This document shows positions 54,734-62,684 of a stretch of 64,000 bases of DNA, piece by piece (position 1 is the stretch's first letter; the number at the start of each line of letters is the position of its first letter). The position numbers and the translations under genes were made by a program. The notes beneath the pieces were generated by a model. It saw only the letters and a list, made by a program, of their open reading frames with translations. It made no database searches and had not been told where the DNA came from. The DNA comes from JACSRF01 sp964504445 (GTDB lineage Bacteria; Chloroflexota; Anaerolineae; Promineifilales; Promineifilaceae): contig CAZDEO010000003.1 of the NCBI GenBank assembly GCA_964504445.1, forward strand, positions 1 through 64,000, in the 5' to 3' direction.

Positions 54734-56467
54734 CTAATTACTAGCTATGACTTCTGTTGTAAAAATGGCGCGCAAGATGGCGATCATGGAGGCGTACGTA
54801 GGGTCCATGCCAAAGTAAGACAGGTTTTGGGTGCCGAGATTTGTACTTTTGCTAAAGGGGGTGTCAGATGCATAGTGCAAAATGCCCACGGGGAAGGGGG
54901 CATGATGCAAATCAACCAGTTCGTTGTATGGATGGCGTTTGGGCCGGATCATTTCGTAGATGCCACTCAGGTAGGGTCCAGCTTCCATTTCCATGTCTGT
55001 ATATCCTTCCTGGTAGAAAACAGACATATATTCGTCGTTTTGCAAAAATGTACCGGGTACGGTAATCGCTTTTTGGTTATCCATAACTGTGCCGTAGACC
55101 AGGTGCGGGGCGACATCGTCAGCTTTGAAGCAGTTGTCGAAGAGGTAGGTGTTTAGAGAATGTTCGTCATGGACTACATTGGGAATCATCACGTCACCAA
55201 TACGGCCGTTGAGCGTAGCCGCCTTACCCATGATATAAATACCGCGCACCGTGTCGATATTGCGCGCAACTTCAGTAAGCACCTGGTAAGCCGCCAAGCC
55301 TAACGGATAATCAATATTGAGAATGAGTGCATGACTGTGGGCTAATTTTTCCATATCTGGCACCCACAATCGTTGGTCCATGCTCGTCAGATCCAGTTGA
55401 TTAAGAGAAACGACTTGCATTTCAATATCAAAAGCATGTTCGCTGGGCACGCGCACAATACCGGCCTGTTTTTCGTGGACCATACGATCCTGGCGCCCTT
55501 CTGGGTATACGGCCTCATATTTCTTCAGCACGTAATATAAGAAATTCTCCAGGCTGCTAGGCACATTTTGGGCAAGGATATCATGGTACTCTTTCCGCAG
55601 TTGGTCAGAACCACGGGCGTGAATAAAATTGTTCAGATCTTCCCGGTGTTGCAAAGCATACCCGCTAAGCAAATTGGGTAATGTATGGGTGTTACTGGAT
55701 ACAAAATAAATCGGTCGTTCGTCGAAAGCAATATCTGGCAAAGCGCGCTCTGTATTACGCCACCAACGGCGGGTAGCACGTTTATAGTCTGCCAAAGAAC
55801 CAGCCAATGAACGAATGGCTAACTCATGCTTGTGCAAAGCAATCGTTAATAGGCGCTCAACCATTTGTGTTTGCCAAATTTCACCCAGCCTTTTTAAGTC
55901 TTTGCTGCTTACATTGACTTTTTTGGCAAGCCATTTCAATTCTGGCTTTTTCAACTTTCCCTGCCCCTCGGCTTTAAGTTGCTGCAATTTCTCAATGATT
56001 GGCGGTTTGTTGAGTCGGGTGTGCAGCTTGCGGCGTTCAATCTGGTAAGCGGTGAGGATGGGCAGCAGGTCGTCAATATCAGATCGACTGGCTATGTAGA
56101 CAGCTAGCGTGTCTTGACCATTAAAGAAACTGCGCCGCCGCCGCCCCGGAGCACTAACCTGTTGCCACGATTCAACCTCTGCATAGCCATGTTGTGCAAA
56201 TACGCGTTCTGACTGCCCCATAATGACCAAACGGGTACGATCTATGCAGGTGGGCACGCGCAGGCTGGCATAGATGAAAGCGGCAACGTCTATTTGCTGA
56301 CTGTTGGCGTTGACATGTAGTGCCGAATTGATACGTTTGTGCGCTTCTATCAGGGTTTTGATCTGTACTTCGCGGGTGCTGCGCAGCAAGGAGTAGTATG
56401 TGCGCAGGTAAAGATTGATTTCCTCGTTCCCAGAGGTGGGCACAGTTCTGATCATTGTTTTATTCAT
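54734..56467 (-). CDS. nucleoside-phosphorylase-like protein of unknown function, coupled to selD
   Basis: 577 residues, read from the ATG at 56467, which overlaps the selD stop by 8 bases; the frame stays open upstream only as an antisense read of selD. The N-terminal ~300 residues are mostly helical, charged and Arg/Lys-rich (KRATRRWWRNTERALPD). The C-terminal ~250 residues resemble the nucleoside phosphorylase fold: VRGIYIMGKAATLNGRIGDVMIPNVV and the substrate Glu pattern DMEMEAGPYLSG, as in PNP/UDP phosphorylases. It may match the DUF6909 family (from memory, uncertain). Phosphate and ribose residues cannot be confirmed, so the reaction is unknown. The overlap suggests coexpression with selenophosphate synthesis. 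Confidence 0.68.
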   Translation of the reverse strand: MNKTMIRTVPTSGNEEINLYLRTYYSLLRSTREVQIKTLIEAHKRINSALHVNANSQQIDVAAFIYASLRVPTCIDRTRLVIMGQSERVFAQHGYAEVESWQQVSAPGRRRRSFFNGQDTLAVYIASRSDIDDLLPILTAYQIERRKLHTRLNKPPIIEKLQQLKAEGQGKLKKPELKWLAKKVNVSSKDLKRLGEIWQTQMVERLLTIALHKHELAIRSLAGSLADYKRATRRWWRNTERALPDIAFDERPIYFVSSNTHTLPNLLSGYALQHREDLNNFIHARGSDQLRKEYHDILAQNVPSSLENFLYYVLKKYEAVYPEGRQDRMVHEKQAGIVRVPSEHAFDIEMQVVSLNQLDLTSMDQRLWVPDMEKLAHSHALILNIDYPLGLAAYQVLTEVARNIDTVRGIYIMGKAATLNGRIGDVMIPNVVHDEHSLNTYLFDNCFKADDVAPHLVYGTVMDNQKAITVPGTFLQNDEYMSVFYQEGYTDMEMEAGPYLSGIYEMIRPKRHPYNELVDLHHAPFPVGILHYASDTPFSKSTNLGTQNLSYFGMDPTYASMIAILRAIFTTEVIASN

Positions 56468-57512
56468 TAACCCATATGTGGCCTTTGCCGGGAAGGATAT
56501 CTCCAATGACAACGGCCGTATCACATTTTTCCTGGAAAGCGGCCACGTATTGTGGGGGCACCGCCACCAACAACCCGCCGGAGGTTTCTGGGGTGAAGAG
56601 TGCGTCTCGCAGTAACTCCGGAATAGCATGCGCAAAAGTGACGTGGTCGGCAAAAAACTGCATATTGTTACCCGTGCCGCCGGGGAACGCCCCTTGTTGG
56701 CCATAGTCAAACACGCCAGGAAGCCAGGGCAATTTGCTAGCGAAGAAGCGCAGGTCAACGCCGCCTTGCGCAGCCATTTCGTAGGCGTGGCCTAACAGCC
56801 CAAAGCCAGTAATGTCGGTCATGCCGGTAGCCTGGGCCTGTTTCGCCGCTTGGGCAGCCTGACGGTTGAGAGCTTTCATGCTGGCAACGGCCGTTGCCAC
56901 ATCTTCCTCGCGCGCAATCTGGCGCTTAAGGGCTGTGGTCACAACTCCCACACCCAAGGGCTTCGTCAGCAACAGTACGTCACCCGGTCGGGCATTGCCC
57001 TTTATCTTCACCTCAGCCGGAGCGATGATGCCGGTAACAGCCAGACCGTACTTTGGCTCTTTGTCGTTGACGCTATGTCCACCCACCACCACAGCGCCAG
57101 CTTCCTGCACCTTCTCTGCGCCACCTCGCAGCACTTCTTGTAAAATTCCGGCCTCTTCTCGCACCAAATCATCAGGAAAAGCCACCAGATTGATGGCAAA
57201 AAGCACCTCGCCCCCCATGGCATAAATATCAGACATTGCGTTGGCAGCAGCAATGGCCCCAAAATCATACGGGTCATCAACTATAGGCGGAAAAAAGTCT
57301 GTAGTGGTAACGATAGCTTGTTGGTCGTTCAGCTGATAAACAGCCGCGTCGTCAGCTGCCTCCAGACCCACTAGCAAATTGGGATAATCTGCCGGGTTAA
57401 ACAGGCTACGCAGTGGTTGGAGCAATCGGGCTAAGTCCGCCGGACTTAGTTTGGACGCTCAACCAGCACATGAGGCCAACGATGTCAAGCGTATCTGTTT
57501 GCCTGTGGTCAT
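56460..57512 (-). CDS. selD: selenide, water dikinase encoded as a selenoprotein (in-frame TGA)
   Basis: 350 residues including one selenocysteine. It makes selenophosphate from selenide and ATP for Sec-tRNA and selenium tRNA modification. The frame from the ATG at 57512 (AAGGAG five bases upstream) reads MTTGKQIRLTSLASCAG, then TGA at codon 18 (57461-57459), then ASKLSPADLARLLQPL. This places TGA exactly at the catalytic Cys/Sec site of SelD (consensus CxG[C/U]xxK), followed by the ATP-contact Lys21. A stem CTAAGTCC/GGACTTAG with loop GGC begins nine bases after TGA, a bacterial SECIS candidate. Later motifs include TTDFFPPIVDDPYDFGAIAAANAMSD, GGHSVNDKEPKYGLAVTG, KPLGVGV and TDITGFGLLGHAYEMA. 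Sequence after TGA alone would be called from TTG at 57425. Confidence 0.93.
57431..57449 (-). promoter_or_regulatory. candidate bacterial SECIS element of selD
   Basis: On the minus strand CTAAGTCC (57449-57442), loop GGC, GGACTTAG (57438-57431): a perfect 8-bp stem with the loop 18-20 bases after the UGA. This distance and the G-containing small loop match bacterial SECIS elements recognised by SelB. It lies inside the coding sequence, as expected. Confidence 0.75.
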
Positions 57513-57549
57513 GCCAACTCCTTGATGGTGAATTAGGAACCTTGCCTCA

Positions 57550-57563
57550 AACCGCATGCGGTT
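57550..57563. promoter_or_regulatory. 14-bp palindrome between selD and fhaA
   Basis: AACCGCATGCGGTT, a perfect palindrome, nested between GGAACC (57537-57542) and GGTTCC (57560-57565) half-sites. It lies 38 bases upstream of the selD start in the intergenic region shared with the divergent FHA genes and may be an operator. Confidence 0.45.
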
Positions 57564-57624
57564 CCTTCGTTGTGTGAGAAGTATACAGGATGCCTACGGG
57601 GTTGCAATGAAGCCTTAACGTAAA

Positions 57625-57653
57625 TTGACGCCTTTCTGCGGCAAAACTATAAT
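57625..57653 (+). promoter_or_regulatory. fhaA promoter giving a leaderless mRNA
   Basis: TTGACG (57625-57630), 17-bp spacer, TATAAT (57648-57653), then eight bases to the ATG at 57662. No Shine-Dalgarno sequence can fit, so transcription should start at the ATG. Confidence 0.78.
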
Positions 57654-57661
57654 CCGTTGCC

Positions 57662-58468
57662 ATGGGAGAATTTTCTGGCGTAAAACGGCACCTGACACGG
57701 TTTGAAGAGTTGGCCCAGCGGTTGGTGGAAGGTTCTTTTAGCCGCCTTTTTGGCGGGCAATTGCAGGCTATGGATCTGGCGACGCACCTGGCGCGAAGTA
57801 TGGAAGATAATCAACTGAATGGACTAGCCCCTGATGTGTACGTCATTCATTTGCATCCAAAAGCATATGCTGCCATTTCCGGTGCGAACCTCCAGTTAGC
57901 GGATGATCTGATTGCCTACATTGAGCAATTAGCGCACCAAAGCCATCTTGCTTTGGTAAGCACACCCGAAGTGCGCTTTACAACAGATCCTAATTTGCCG
58001 CGTTTTGCTATTTCCGTGCAATCTGAGCATGGACAAATAAAGGCGCAAACGACCCAGGTTCACCAACGACCAACGGCCGTAGACGACGTAGCCATGGCTG
58101 TTCAGGCGTTGGATGCCTTTCTTATTTTGGACGGCAAGCGCCATGTGGGGTTGGAGAAGCCAATTGTTACGCTTGGGCGGCGGGTGGAAAATGACATTGT
58201 GTTAGAGTCGACAACAGTTAGCCGCCGCCATGCACAGCTCCGCTGGCGTTACGGCCGTTTTATTCTGTATGACCTGAGTGGACGGGGCCGAACGGCCGTT
58301 AATGGCGAAGCCGTTACCGAATGCGTGTTGCAACCAGGAGACGTTATTAACCTGGGAGGTACCCTCATCATCTACGGCGAAGGGCGCGAAAAACCAATTA
58401 GCACCCTGCCTTCGGCTGATGATGGCGACACCCAATTGCGCTTTTCACCACCAGCAGAGGAATCGTGA
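57662..58468 (+). CDS. fhaA: FhaA-like protein (DUF3662 plus FHA domain)
   Basis: 268 residues. Residues 1-~120 are the FhaA N-domain (LTRFEELAQRLVEGSFSRLFGGQLQAMDLATHLARSMEDN, in sequence), and ~165-245 are an FHA phosphothreonine-binding domain with the conserved Gly-Arg (TLGRRVENDIVLESTTVSRRHAQLRW) and the Asn/Gly loop. In actinobacteria and their relatives FhaA sits in the cell-division/envelope cluster with Ser/Thr kinases. Here the second FHA gene overlaps its stop (GTGA, 58465-58468), so both are translated together. No kinase or phosphatase gene follows. The unusually clear promoter and lack of a leader suggest constitutive expression. Confidence 0.9.
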   Translation: MGEFSGVKRHLTRFEELAQRLVEGSFSRLFGGQLQAMDLATHLARSMEDNQLNGLAPDVYVIHLHPKAYAAISGANLQLADDLIAYIEQLAHQSHLALVSTPEVRFTTDPNLPRFAISVQSEHGQIKAQTTQVHQRPTAVDDVAMAVQALDAFLILDGKRHVGLEKPIVTLGRRVENDIVLESTTVSRRHAQLRWRYGRFILYDLSGRGRTAVNGEAVTECVLQPGDVINLGGTLIIYGEGREKPISTLPSADDGDTQLRFSPPAEES

Positions 58469-58899
58469 GCGGTCCAATCCTATTGTTCGTGCTGCGCACG
58501 CTTAGCGCCATACTGCTTTTGGGCTTTCTAGGCCTTATCACCTGGTTCATTTATCGTGACTTAAAAATGACAGCGCTTGCCCTAAACAGCCAGCAGCACG
58601 GCCGGGGTGCCCTGCGGGTTATTGCGGCCACAGAAAGCAAGCTGGCTTTGGACACGCTATTCTCATTGCAGCCTGTCACGACAATTGGCCGCAATGAGCA
58701 AAATGCCATTGTGCTTGACGACAGCTACGCTTCTGGTGAGCATGCTTTGTTGGCCTGGCGGGGCAATCAATGGTGGGTGGAAGATTTAGGCAGTCGTAAT
58801 GGCACGCTGTTGAATGGAGCGCCTCTTACTAGTAGTACAATCATTGCGCCGGGGGATATTATCTCCATTGGAGACACGCAACTAAAATTAGAGCTGTAA
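58465..58899 (+). CDS. membrane-anchored FHA-domain protein (FhaB-like)
   Basis: 144 residues. The N-terminal helix (LFVLRTLSAILLLGFLGLITWFIYR, ~6-30, in sequence) anchors it in the membrane, leaving a cytoplasmic FHA domain (~65-142) with TIGRNEQNAIVLDDSYASGEHALL and VEDLGSRNGTLLNGAPL. It binds phosphothreonine partners. The GTG start overlaps the stop of the FhaA gene (GTGA) and is preceded by AGAGGAA. The arrangement FhaA then short TM-FHA resembles the FhaA/FhaB pair next to division genes in other phyla. Confidence 0.9.
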   Translation: MSGPILLFVLRTLSAILLLGFLGLITWFIYRDLKMTALALNSQQHGRGALRVIAATESKLALDTLFSLQPVTTIGRNEQNAIVLDDSYASGEHALLAWRGNQWWVEDLGSRNGTLLNGAPLTSSTIIAPGDIISIGDTQLKLEL

Positions 58900-59094
58900 T
58901 GGCTTCTGGGCTACCAGCCCACCACTGGTTTTGTGGATTTGTCCTTCTCGCCAGAAATTTTGTTGTCCGTATTCAAAAATATGAAAAGCGGTAACTACTT
59001 TTGTAGAAGGGGGCGCGGGCTGCTTTGTAACCATTTCGCGCCTTCTGCAAGGTAACGGCCGTTCCACTTGGTAGCAGCGGGATGTGACATAGAA

Positions 59095-59162
59095 ATTGAC
59101 GATTCGCAATTAACGATTTACGATTGCAGCGTATCGTAAGCCGTCACGTTAAAATCGTCAAT
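59095..59162. repeat. short-unit inverted repeat before the SDR gene
   Basis: Arms ATTGACGATT (59095-59104) and AATCGTCAAT (59153-59162) enclose degenerate ACGATTTACGATTG-like units. It ends 21 bases before the ATG at 59184. It shares the TTGACGATT unit with the translated element at 44962-45012. Confidence 0.55.
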
Positions 59163-59183
59163 CTAACAGCACAGAGGTGAAAT

Positions 59184-59981
59184 ATGGACTTAGGACTCAA
59201 TGGAAAAGTAGCGCTGGTGGTAGCAGCTAGCAAAGGTTTGGGCTTTGCCGCAGCACGGCAGCTTGTCTTGGAAGGAGCAAATGTGGCCATTTGCAGTCGT
59301 TCCCAACAGCAAGTAGATGAGGCTGTCGCCAAATTGCAGGAACTAGGTAGCCCAGAAACGGCCGTTGCCGGCTTCGTCACTGACGTCACCAACGCAGAAC
59401 AAATTTACCAACTTGTTCAAGATACCGTTGAAATCTTTGGCCGTCTCGACGTTCTCATCACCAACGCCGGCGGCCCTCCTGGCGGCACCTTCGACACCAC
59501 CGACATCTCTTCTTGGGAAAAAGCCTTCCATCTTACTTTGATGAGCGTCACCCACCTGATCAAAGCAGCTTTGCCTCACCTGCGCCAGAGCAGCACCCCC
59601 AGCATTTTGACAATTACTAGCGTATCCGTCAAACAACCTATAGCCGGTTTACTGCTATCAAACGCCATTCGGCCCGCCGTAGTTGGCCTCACCAAAAGCC
59701 TTTCCCAGGAATTAGGTAGCGAAAATATCCGCGTCAACTCCATTTTGCCCGGCTGGACAGCCACCGAACGAGTTGGCGAAATACTGACCTATCGAGCGCA
59801 GCAAAATGGAACCACGAAAGAGGCTGAAGAGGCAAAAATTACCCAAAGCATTCCCCTGGGACGTATGGCCACACCGGCCGAGTTTGGCAATGTCGCCGCA
59901 TTTTTGGTTTCACCTGCTGCCAGCTATGTGAATGGGGTTATGGTCCAGGTAGACGGTGGCAGTTACTCTGGTTTGTTATAG
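59184..59981 (+). CDS. SDR-fold oxidoreductase lacking the classical Tyr-Lys pair
   Basis: 265 residues. NAD(P)-binding motif ASKGLGFAAA replaces TGxxxGIG at residues 15-24, followed by DVTNAE, LITNAGGPPGG and SVSVKQPIAG. In the active-site segment GLLLSNAIRPAVVGLTKSL the expected YxxxK reads LxxxR, so Tyr and Lys are both missing. The C-terminal IRVNSILPGWTATERVGE and VNGVMVQVDGGSYSGLL are normal. A subfamily with this SVSVKQP/LSN pattern is often annotated as 3-oxoacyl-ACP reductase, but the chemistry is uncertain without Tyr/Lys. AGAGG precedes the ATG. The end overlaps convergent hpt by 19 bases. Confidence 0.85.
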   Translation: MDLGLNGKVALVVAASKGLGFAAARQLVLEGANVAICSRSQQQVDEAVAKLQELGSPETAVAGFVTDVTNAEQIYQLVQDTVEIFGRLDVLITNAGGPPGGTFDTTDISSWEKAFHLTLMSVTHLIKAALPHLRQSSTPSILTITSVSVKQPIAGLLLSNAIRPAVVGLTKSLSQELGSENIRVNSILPGWTATERVGEILTYRAQQNGTTKEAEEAKITQSIPLGRMATPAEFGNVAAFLVSPAASYVNGVMVQVDGGSYSGLL

Positions 59982-60514
59982 CTATACACGTGTGCTTTCA
60001 GTTCGGCGATATAAGGCAGGGTACGGTGCTGATCTGCATAATCAAGGCCGTATCCCACTACCCAAACATCGGGGATCTCGAAACCCAGGTAATCTACGGG
60101 AACATCCAAGCTTTCCCGCGTTTTACGGACAAAGGTGCAGGTTCGCAGTGAGGCGGGCCTGCGCCCTAGTAGCGTTTTGTAGAGATAGTTTAGGGTTTGT
60201 CCTGTATCTACAATGTCTTCCACCAAAATAACGTGCTTGCCCTCAATAGGCTCGCGCAGATCCATAATTACCCGTACTTCGCCTGATTGGGCTGTTTTGC
60301 CGTAACTGGAAACCGCCATGAAGTCTACCCGATGCGAGATAGTAATATGGCGGGCCAGGTCTGCAAGGAAGATAAAGGCCCCTTTTAGCACACCAACCAG
60401 ATACAAATTATTGCTGATGTGGGCATAATCCTGGGATATTTGCCTAGCCAAAGCCAGGACACGTTTTTGAATGGTGTCTTCAGTTAGCAATACACGGGCA
60501 AGATCTTCATGCAT
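59963..60514 (-). CDS. hpt: hypoxanthine phosphoribosyltransferase
   Basis: 183 residues, normal length. It salvages hypoxanthine and guanine with PRPP to IMP and GMP. The PRPP-binding motif is VILVEDIVDTGQTLNYL (residues ~95-111), the metal/pyrophosphate loop near VGVLKGAFIFLADLARHI, and the purine-specificity region VDYLGFEIPDVWVVGYGLDYAD. GGGAGG precedes the ATG. The divergent ABC exporter gene starts 220 bases away. Confidence 0.95.
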   Translation of the reverse strand: MHEDLARVLLTEDTIQKRVLALARQISQDYAHISNNLYLVGVLKGAFIFLADLARHITISHRVDFMAVSSYGKTAQSGEVRVIMDLREPIEGKHVILVEDIVDTGQTLNYLYKTLLGRRPASLRTCTFVRKTRESLDVPVDYLGFEIPDVWVVGYGLDYADQHRTLPYIAELKAHVYSYNKPE

Positions 60515-60664
60515 ATTTATATGACCTCCCTCGAAAAACGCCAGCGCAGGAGAAGGGATTTCCTCAAGTTGAGCCTACGCGCATGCCGATTCCTTTGATA
60601 TTATCAGTAATTGGGTTGGGTGAACCCACCAATGCCGGTAAACGATAATCAATAATTTTGTTAA

Positions 60665-60684
60665 CGCATACCAAACAGTATGCG
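60665..60684. promoter_or_regulatory. 20-bp palindromic operator upstream of the ABC exporter
   Basis: CGCATAC, six bases, GTATGCG: a perfect 7-bp inverted repeat 51 bases upstream of the ATG, where a promoter would lie (TTGTTA at 60658-60663). Such dyads are typical of TetR- or MarR-type repressors. Confidence 0.5.
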
Positions 60685-60705
60685 CTAAATGGCCCTAAAT
60701 GTGAA

Positions 60706-60719
60706 GTGACAAATGTCAC
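60706..60719. promoter_or_regulatory. 14-bp palindrome just upstream of the ABC exporter ribosome site
   Basis: GTGACA, AA, TGTCAC: perfect 6-bp arms. It ends one base before the Shine-Dalgarno AGGAG (60721-60725). It could block translation or be a second operator copy; sequence differs from the upstream dyad. Confidence 0.45.
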
Positions 60720-60734
60720 GAGGAGTGGCACACA

Positions 60735-62681
60735 ATGTTCCATGGTAGTGGTTGGTTTGCTTACTTACGATATGACGAAGAACAAGATCGTCCGGCTGTT
60801 TCCCGTGATTTGATAAGGCGAGTGTGGCGATTTGCCCATCCTTACCAGGGGCAAGTATTACTGCTCTTGCTTACCATTATGCTCATTTCCGGACTATCTT
60901 TGATCTCCCCTTTGCTTTTTCGCGCGCTTATTGACAGAGCCATTCCTGACCGGGACTTTACGCTGCTAAATTGGTTGGCATTGGGGATGATCGGTATTCC
61001 CATTGTAAATGGCGTAATAGGCGTATGGCAACGGCAGCTTAACTCCGCCGTTGGGGAAGGGGTTATTTGTGATCTGCGCCAGGCTTTATATGGTCATATG
61101 CAGCGAATGTCTCTGCGCTTTTTTACGCAAACGCGCACTGGTGAGTTGATGTCGCGCCTAAATAATGACGTGGTAGGCGCACAGCAGGCAATTAGCAATA
61201 CATTTGTAACCATTGTTTCTAATCTGGTGACGCTAGTGGCAACTTTGGCCATTATGTTGACATTGGAATGGCGATTAACGCTGTTGGCGCTGGCTATTTT
61301 ACCTTTGTTCGTGCTGCCAGCTCGGCGCATTGGCCGCATTTTACGGGATATTCGGCGGCGTTCTATGGAGCTGAATGCTGAGATGAATGCCACCATGAAT
61401 GAGACGCTGAACGTGAGCGGTGCGTTGTTAGTGAAGTTGTTTGGACGAGAAGAGCGGGAAATGGCCCGCTTTCGCCGCGATGCAGAGGAGGTGCGGGATA
61501 TTGGTATTCGGTCGGCGGTCATTGGACGCTGGTTTTTTATGCTTTTGAGCATTGTCAGTGCGGTGGGTACGGCCGTCGTCTTTTGGGTCGGTGGCCACCT
61601 TGTGCTGCGGGGAGAGTTTACCATTGGCACGATTGTGGCTTTTGGCAATTATTTGATGCAGTTATATGGACCGCTTATGTCATTGACGAATGCACCGGTG
61701 GAGTTTGCCCAAAGTATGGTCAGTTTTGAACGCGTGTTTGAAGCGCTAGACATAGCGGTAGAAATTGAAGAGCGATCTGATGCCGAACCCCTGAAAGATG
61801 TTCACGGCCGTCTCGCGTTCCAGAATGTTTCTTTTGCCTATGCTGGCGATGATAAAGGGACACAAATGGCCTTGCCCGAAATTGCTCGCTTTACCCGGGG
61901 CGGGAGCGACGTGCATCTCAAGCGCGGCAAGCAAAAAGGAAACGGCCGTGAAGACACAGCCGGAATGCCTTCCACAGAACCTACTCAAGCAAGAACGTGG
62001 GCGCTCCAAAATGTAACCTTTCACATCGAACCTGGCCAGCTAGTAGCCCTGGTAGGCCCCAGCGGTGCAGGCAAAACCACTATTACCTATCTCATTCCCC
62101 GCCTGTATGATCCCACATCTGGCACAGTTTTTGTAGACGACATCGATGTCAAAGAAACCACCCTTGTTTCCCTTGCCCACAACATTGGTATGGTCACACA
62201 AGAAACCTATCTCTTCTATGACACAATCCGCGCTAATTTGCTTTACGCTCAACCCCATGCAACCGAAGAAGAAATGGTTGCCGCCGCTAAGGCAGCCAAT
62301 ATTCACGATTTCATCATGGGATTGGCAGATGGGTATGACACGGTTGTTGGTGAGCGCGGCTATCGCCTTAGCGGCGGTGAACGCCAGCGCATTGCAATTG
62401 CGCGGGTCATCCTCAAAGATCCACGCATCCTGGTGTTAGATGAGGCCACCTCGCACCTGGATTCTTTATCCGAAGCGCTGATTCAGGAAGCGTTACAGCA
62501 CGTCATGCAAGGGCGCACTAGTTTGGTTATTGCCCATCGCCTTTCTACCATATTAGCTGCTGACCAGATTTTAGTGATGGACCAGGGACAACTGGTGGAG
62601 CAAGGCACTCATGCCGATTTGTTAGCCCAGAATGGGCTGTACGCTGCCCTTTATGAGACCCAGTTCCGTGAACACAGTTAG
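60735..62681 (+). CDS. ABC exporter, fused membrane and ATPase domains
   Basis: 648 residues. The transmembrane domain (~25-320) has six helices, with coupling regions RFFTQTRTGELMSRLNNDV. The ATPase domain (~360-640) has Walker A GPSGAGKTT, Q-loop IGMVTQETYLF, signature LSGGERQRIAIAR, Walker B ILVLDEATSHLD and H-loop IAHRLSTI. About 40 residues rich in Lys/Gly/Arg (376-418, TQMALPEIARFTRGGSDVHL and GNGREDTAG) are inserted in the first beta-sheet of the ATPase, between the A-loop region and Walker A; normal exporters have only a turn there. The substrate is unknown. AGGAG sits nine bases before the ATG, and two palindromes lie upstream. Confidence 0.93.
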   Translation: MFHGSGWFAYLRYDEEQDRPAVSRDLIRRVWRFAHPYQGQVLLLLLTIMLISGLSLISPLLFRALIDRAIPDRDFTLLNWLALGMIGIPIVNGVIGVWQRQLNSAVGEGVICDLRQALYGHMQRMSLRFFTQTRTGELMSRLNNDVVGAQQAISNTFVTIVSNLVTLVATLAIMLTLEWRLTLLALAILPLFVLPARRIGRILRDIRRRSMELNAEMNATMNETLNVSGALLVKLFGREEREMARFRRDAEEVRDIGIRSAVIGRWFFMLLSIVSAVGTAVVFWVGGHLVLRGEFTIGTIVAFGNYLMQLYGPLMSLTNAPVEFAQSMVSFERVFEALDIAVEIEERSDAEPLKDVHGRLAFQNVSFAYAGDDKGTQMALPEIARFTRGGSDVHLKRGKQKGNGREDTAGMPSTEPTQARTWALQNVTFHIEPGQLVALVGPSGAGKTTITYLIPRLYDPTSGTVFVDDIDVKETTLVSLAHNIGMVTQETYLFYDTIRANLLYAQPHATEEEMVAAAKAANIHDFIMGLADGYDTVVGERGYRLSGGERQRIAIARVILKDPRILVLDEATSHLDSLSEALIQEALQHVMQGRTSLVIAHRLSTILAADQILVMDQGQLVEQGTHADLLAQNGLYAALYETQFREHS

Positions 62682-62684
62682 CAG

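Noticed and set aside
56468..56758. Upstream extension of the phosphorylase-like gene by 97 codons
   Set aside because: This part is selD read in another frame; the product is Cys/Ser/Pro-rich nonsense, and the ATG at 56467 fits an overlap start.
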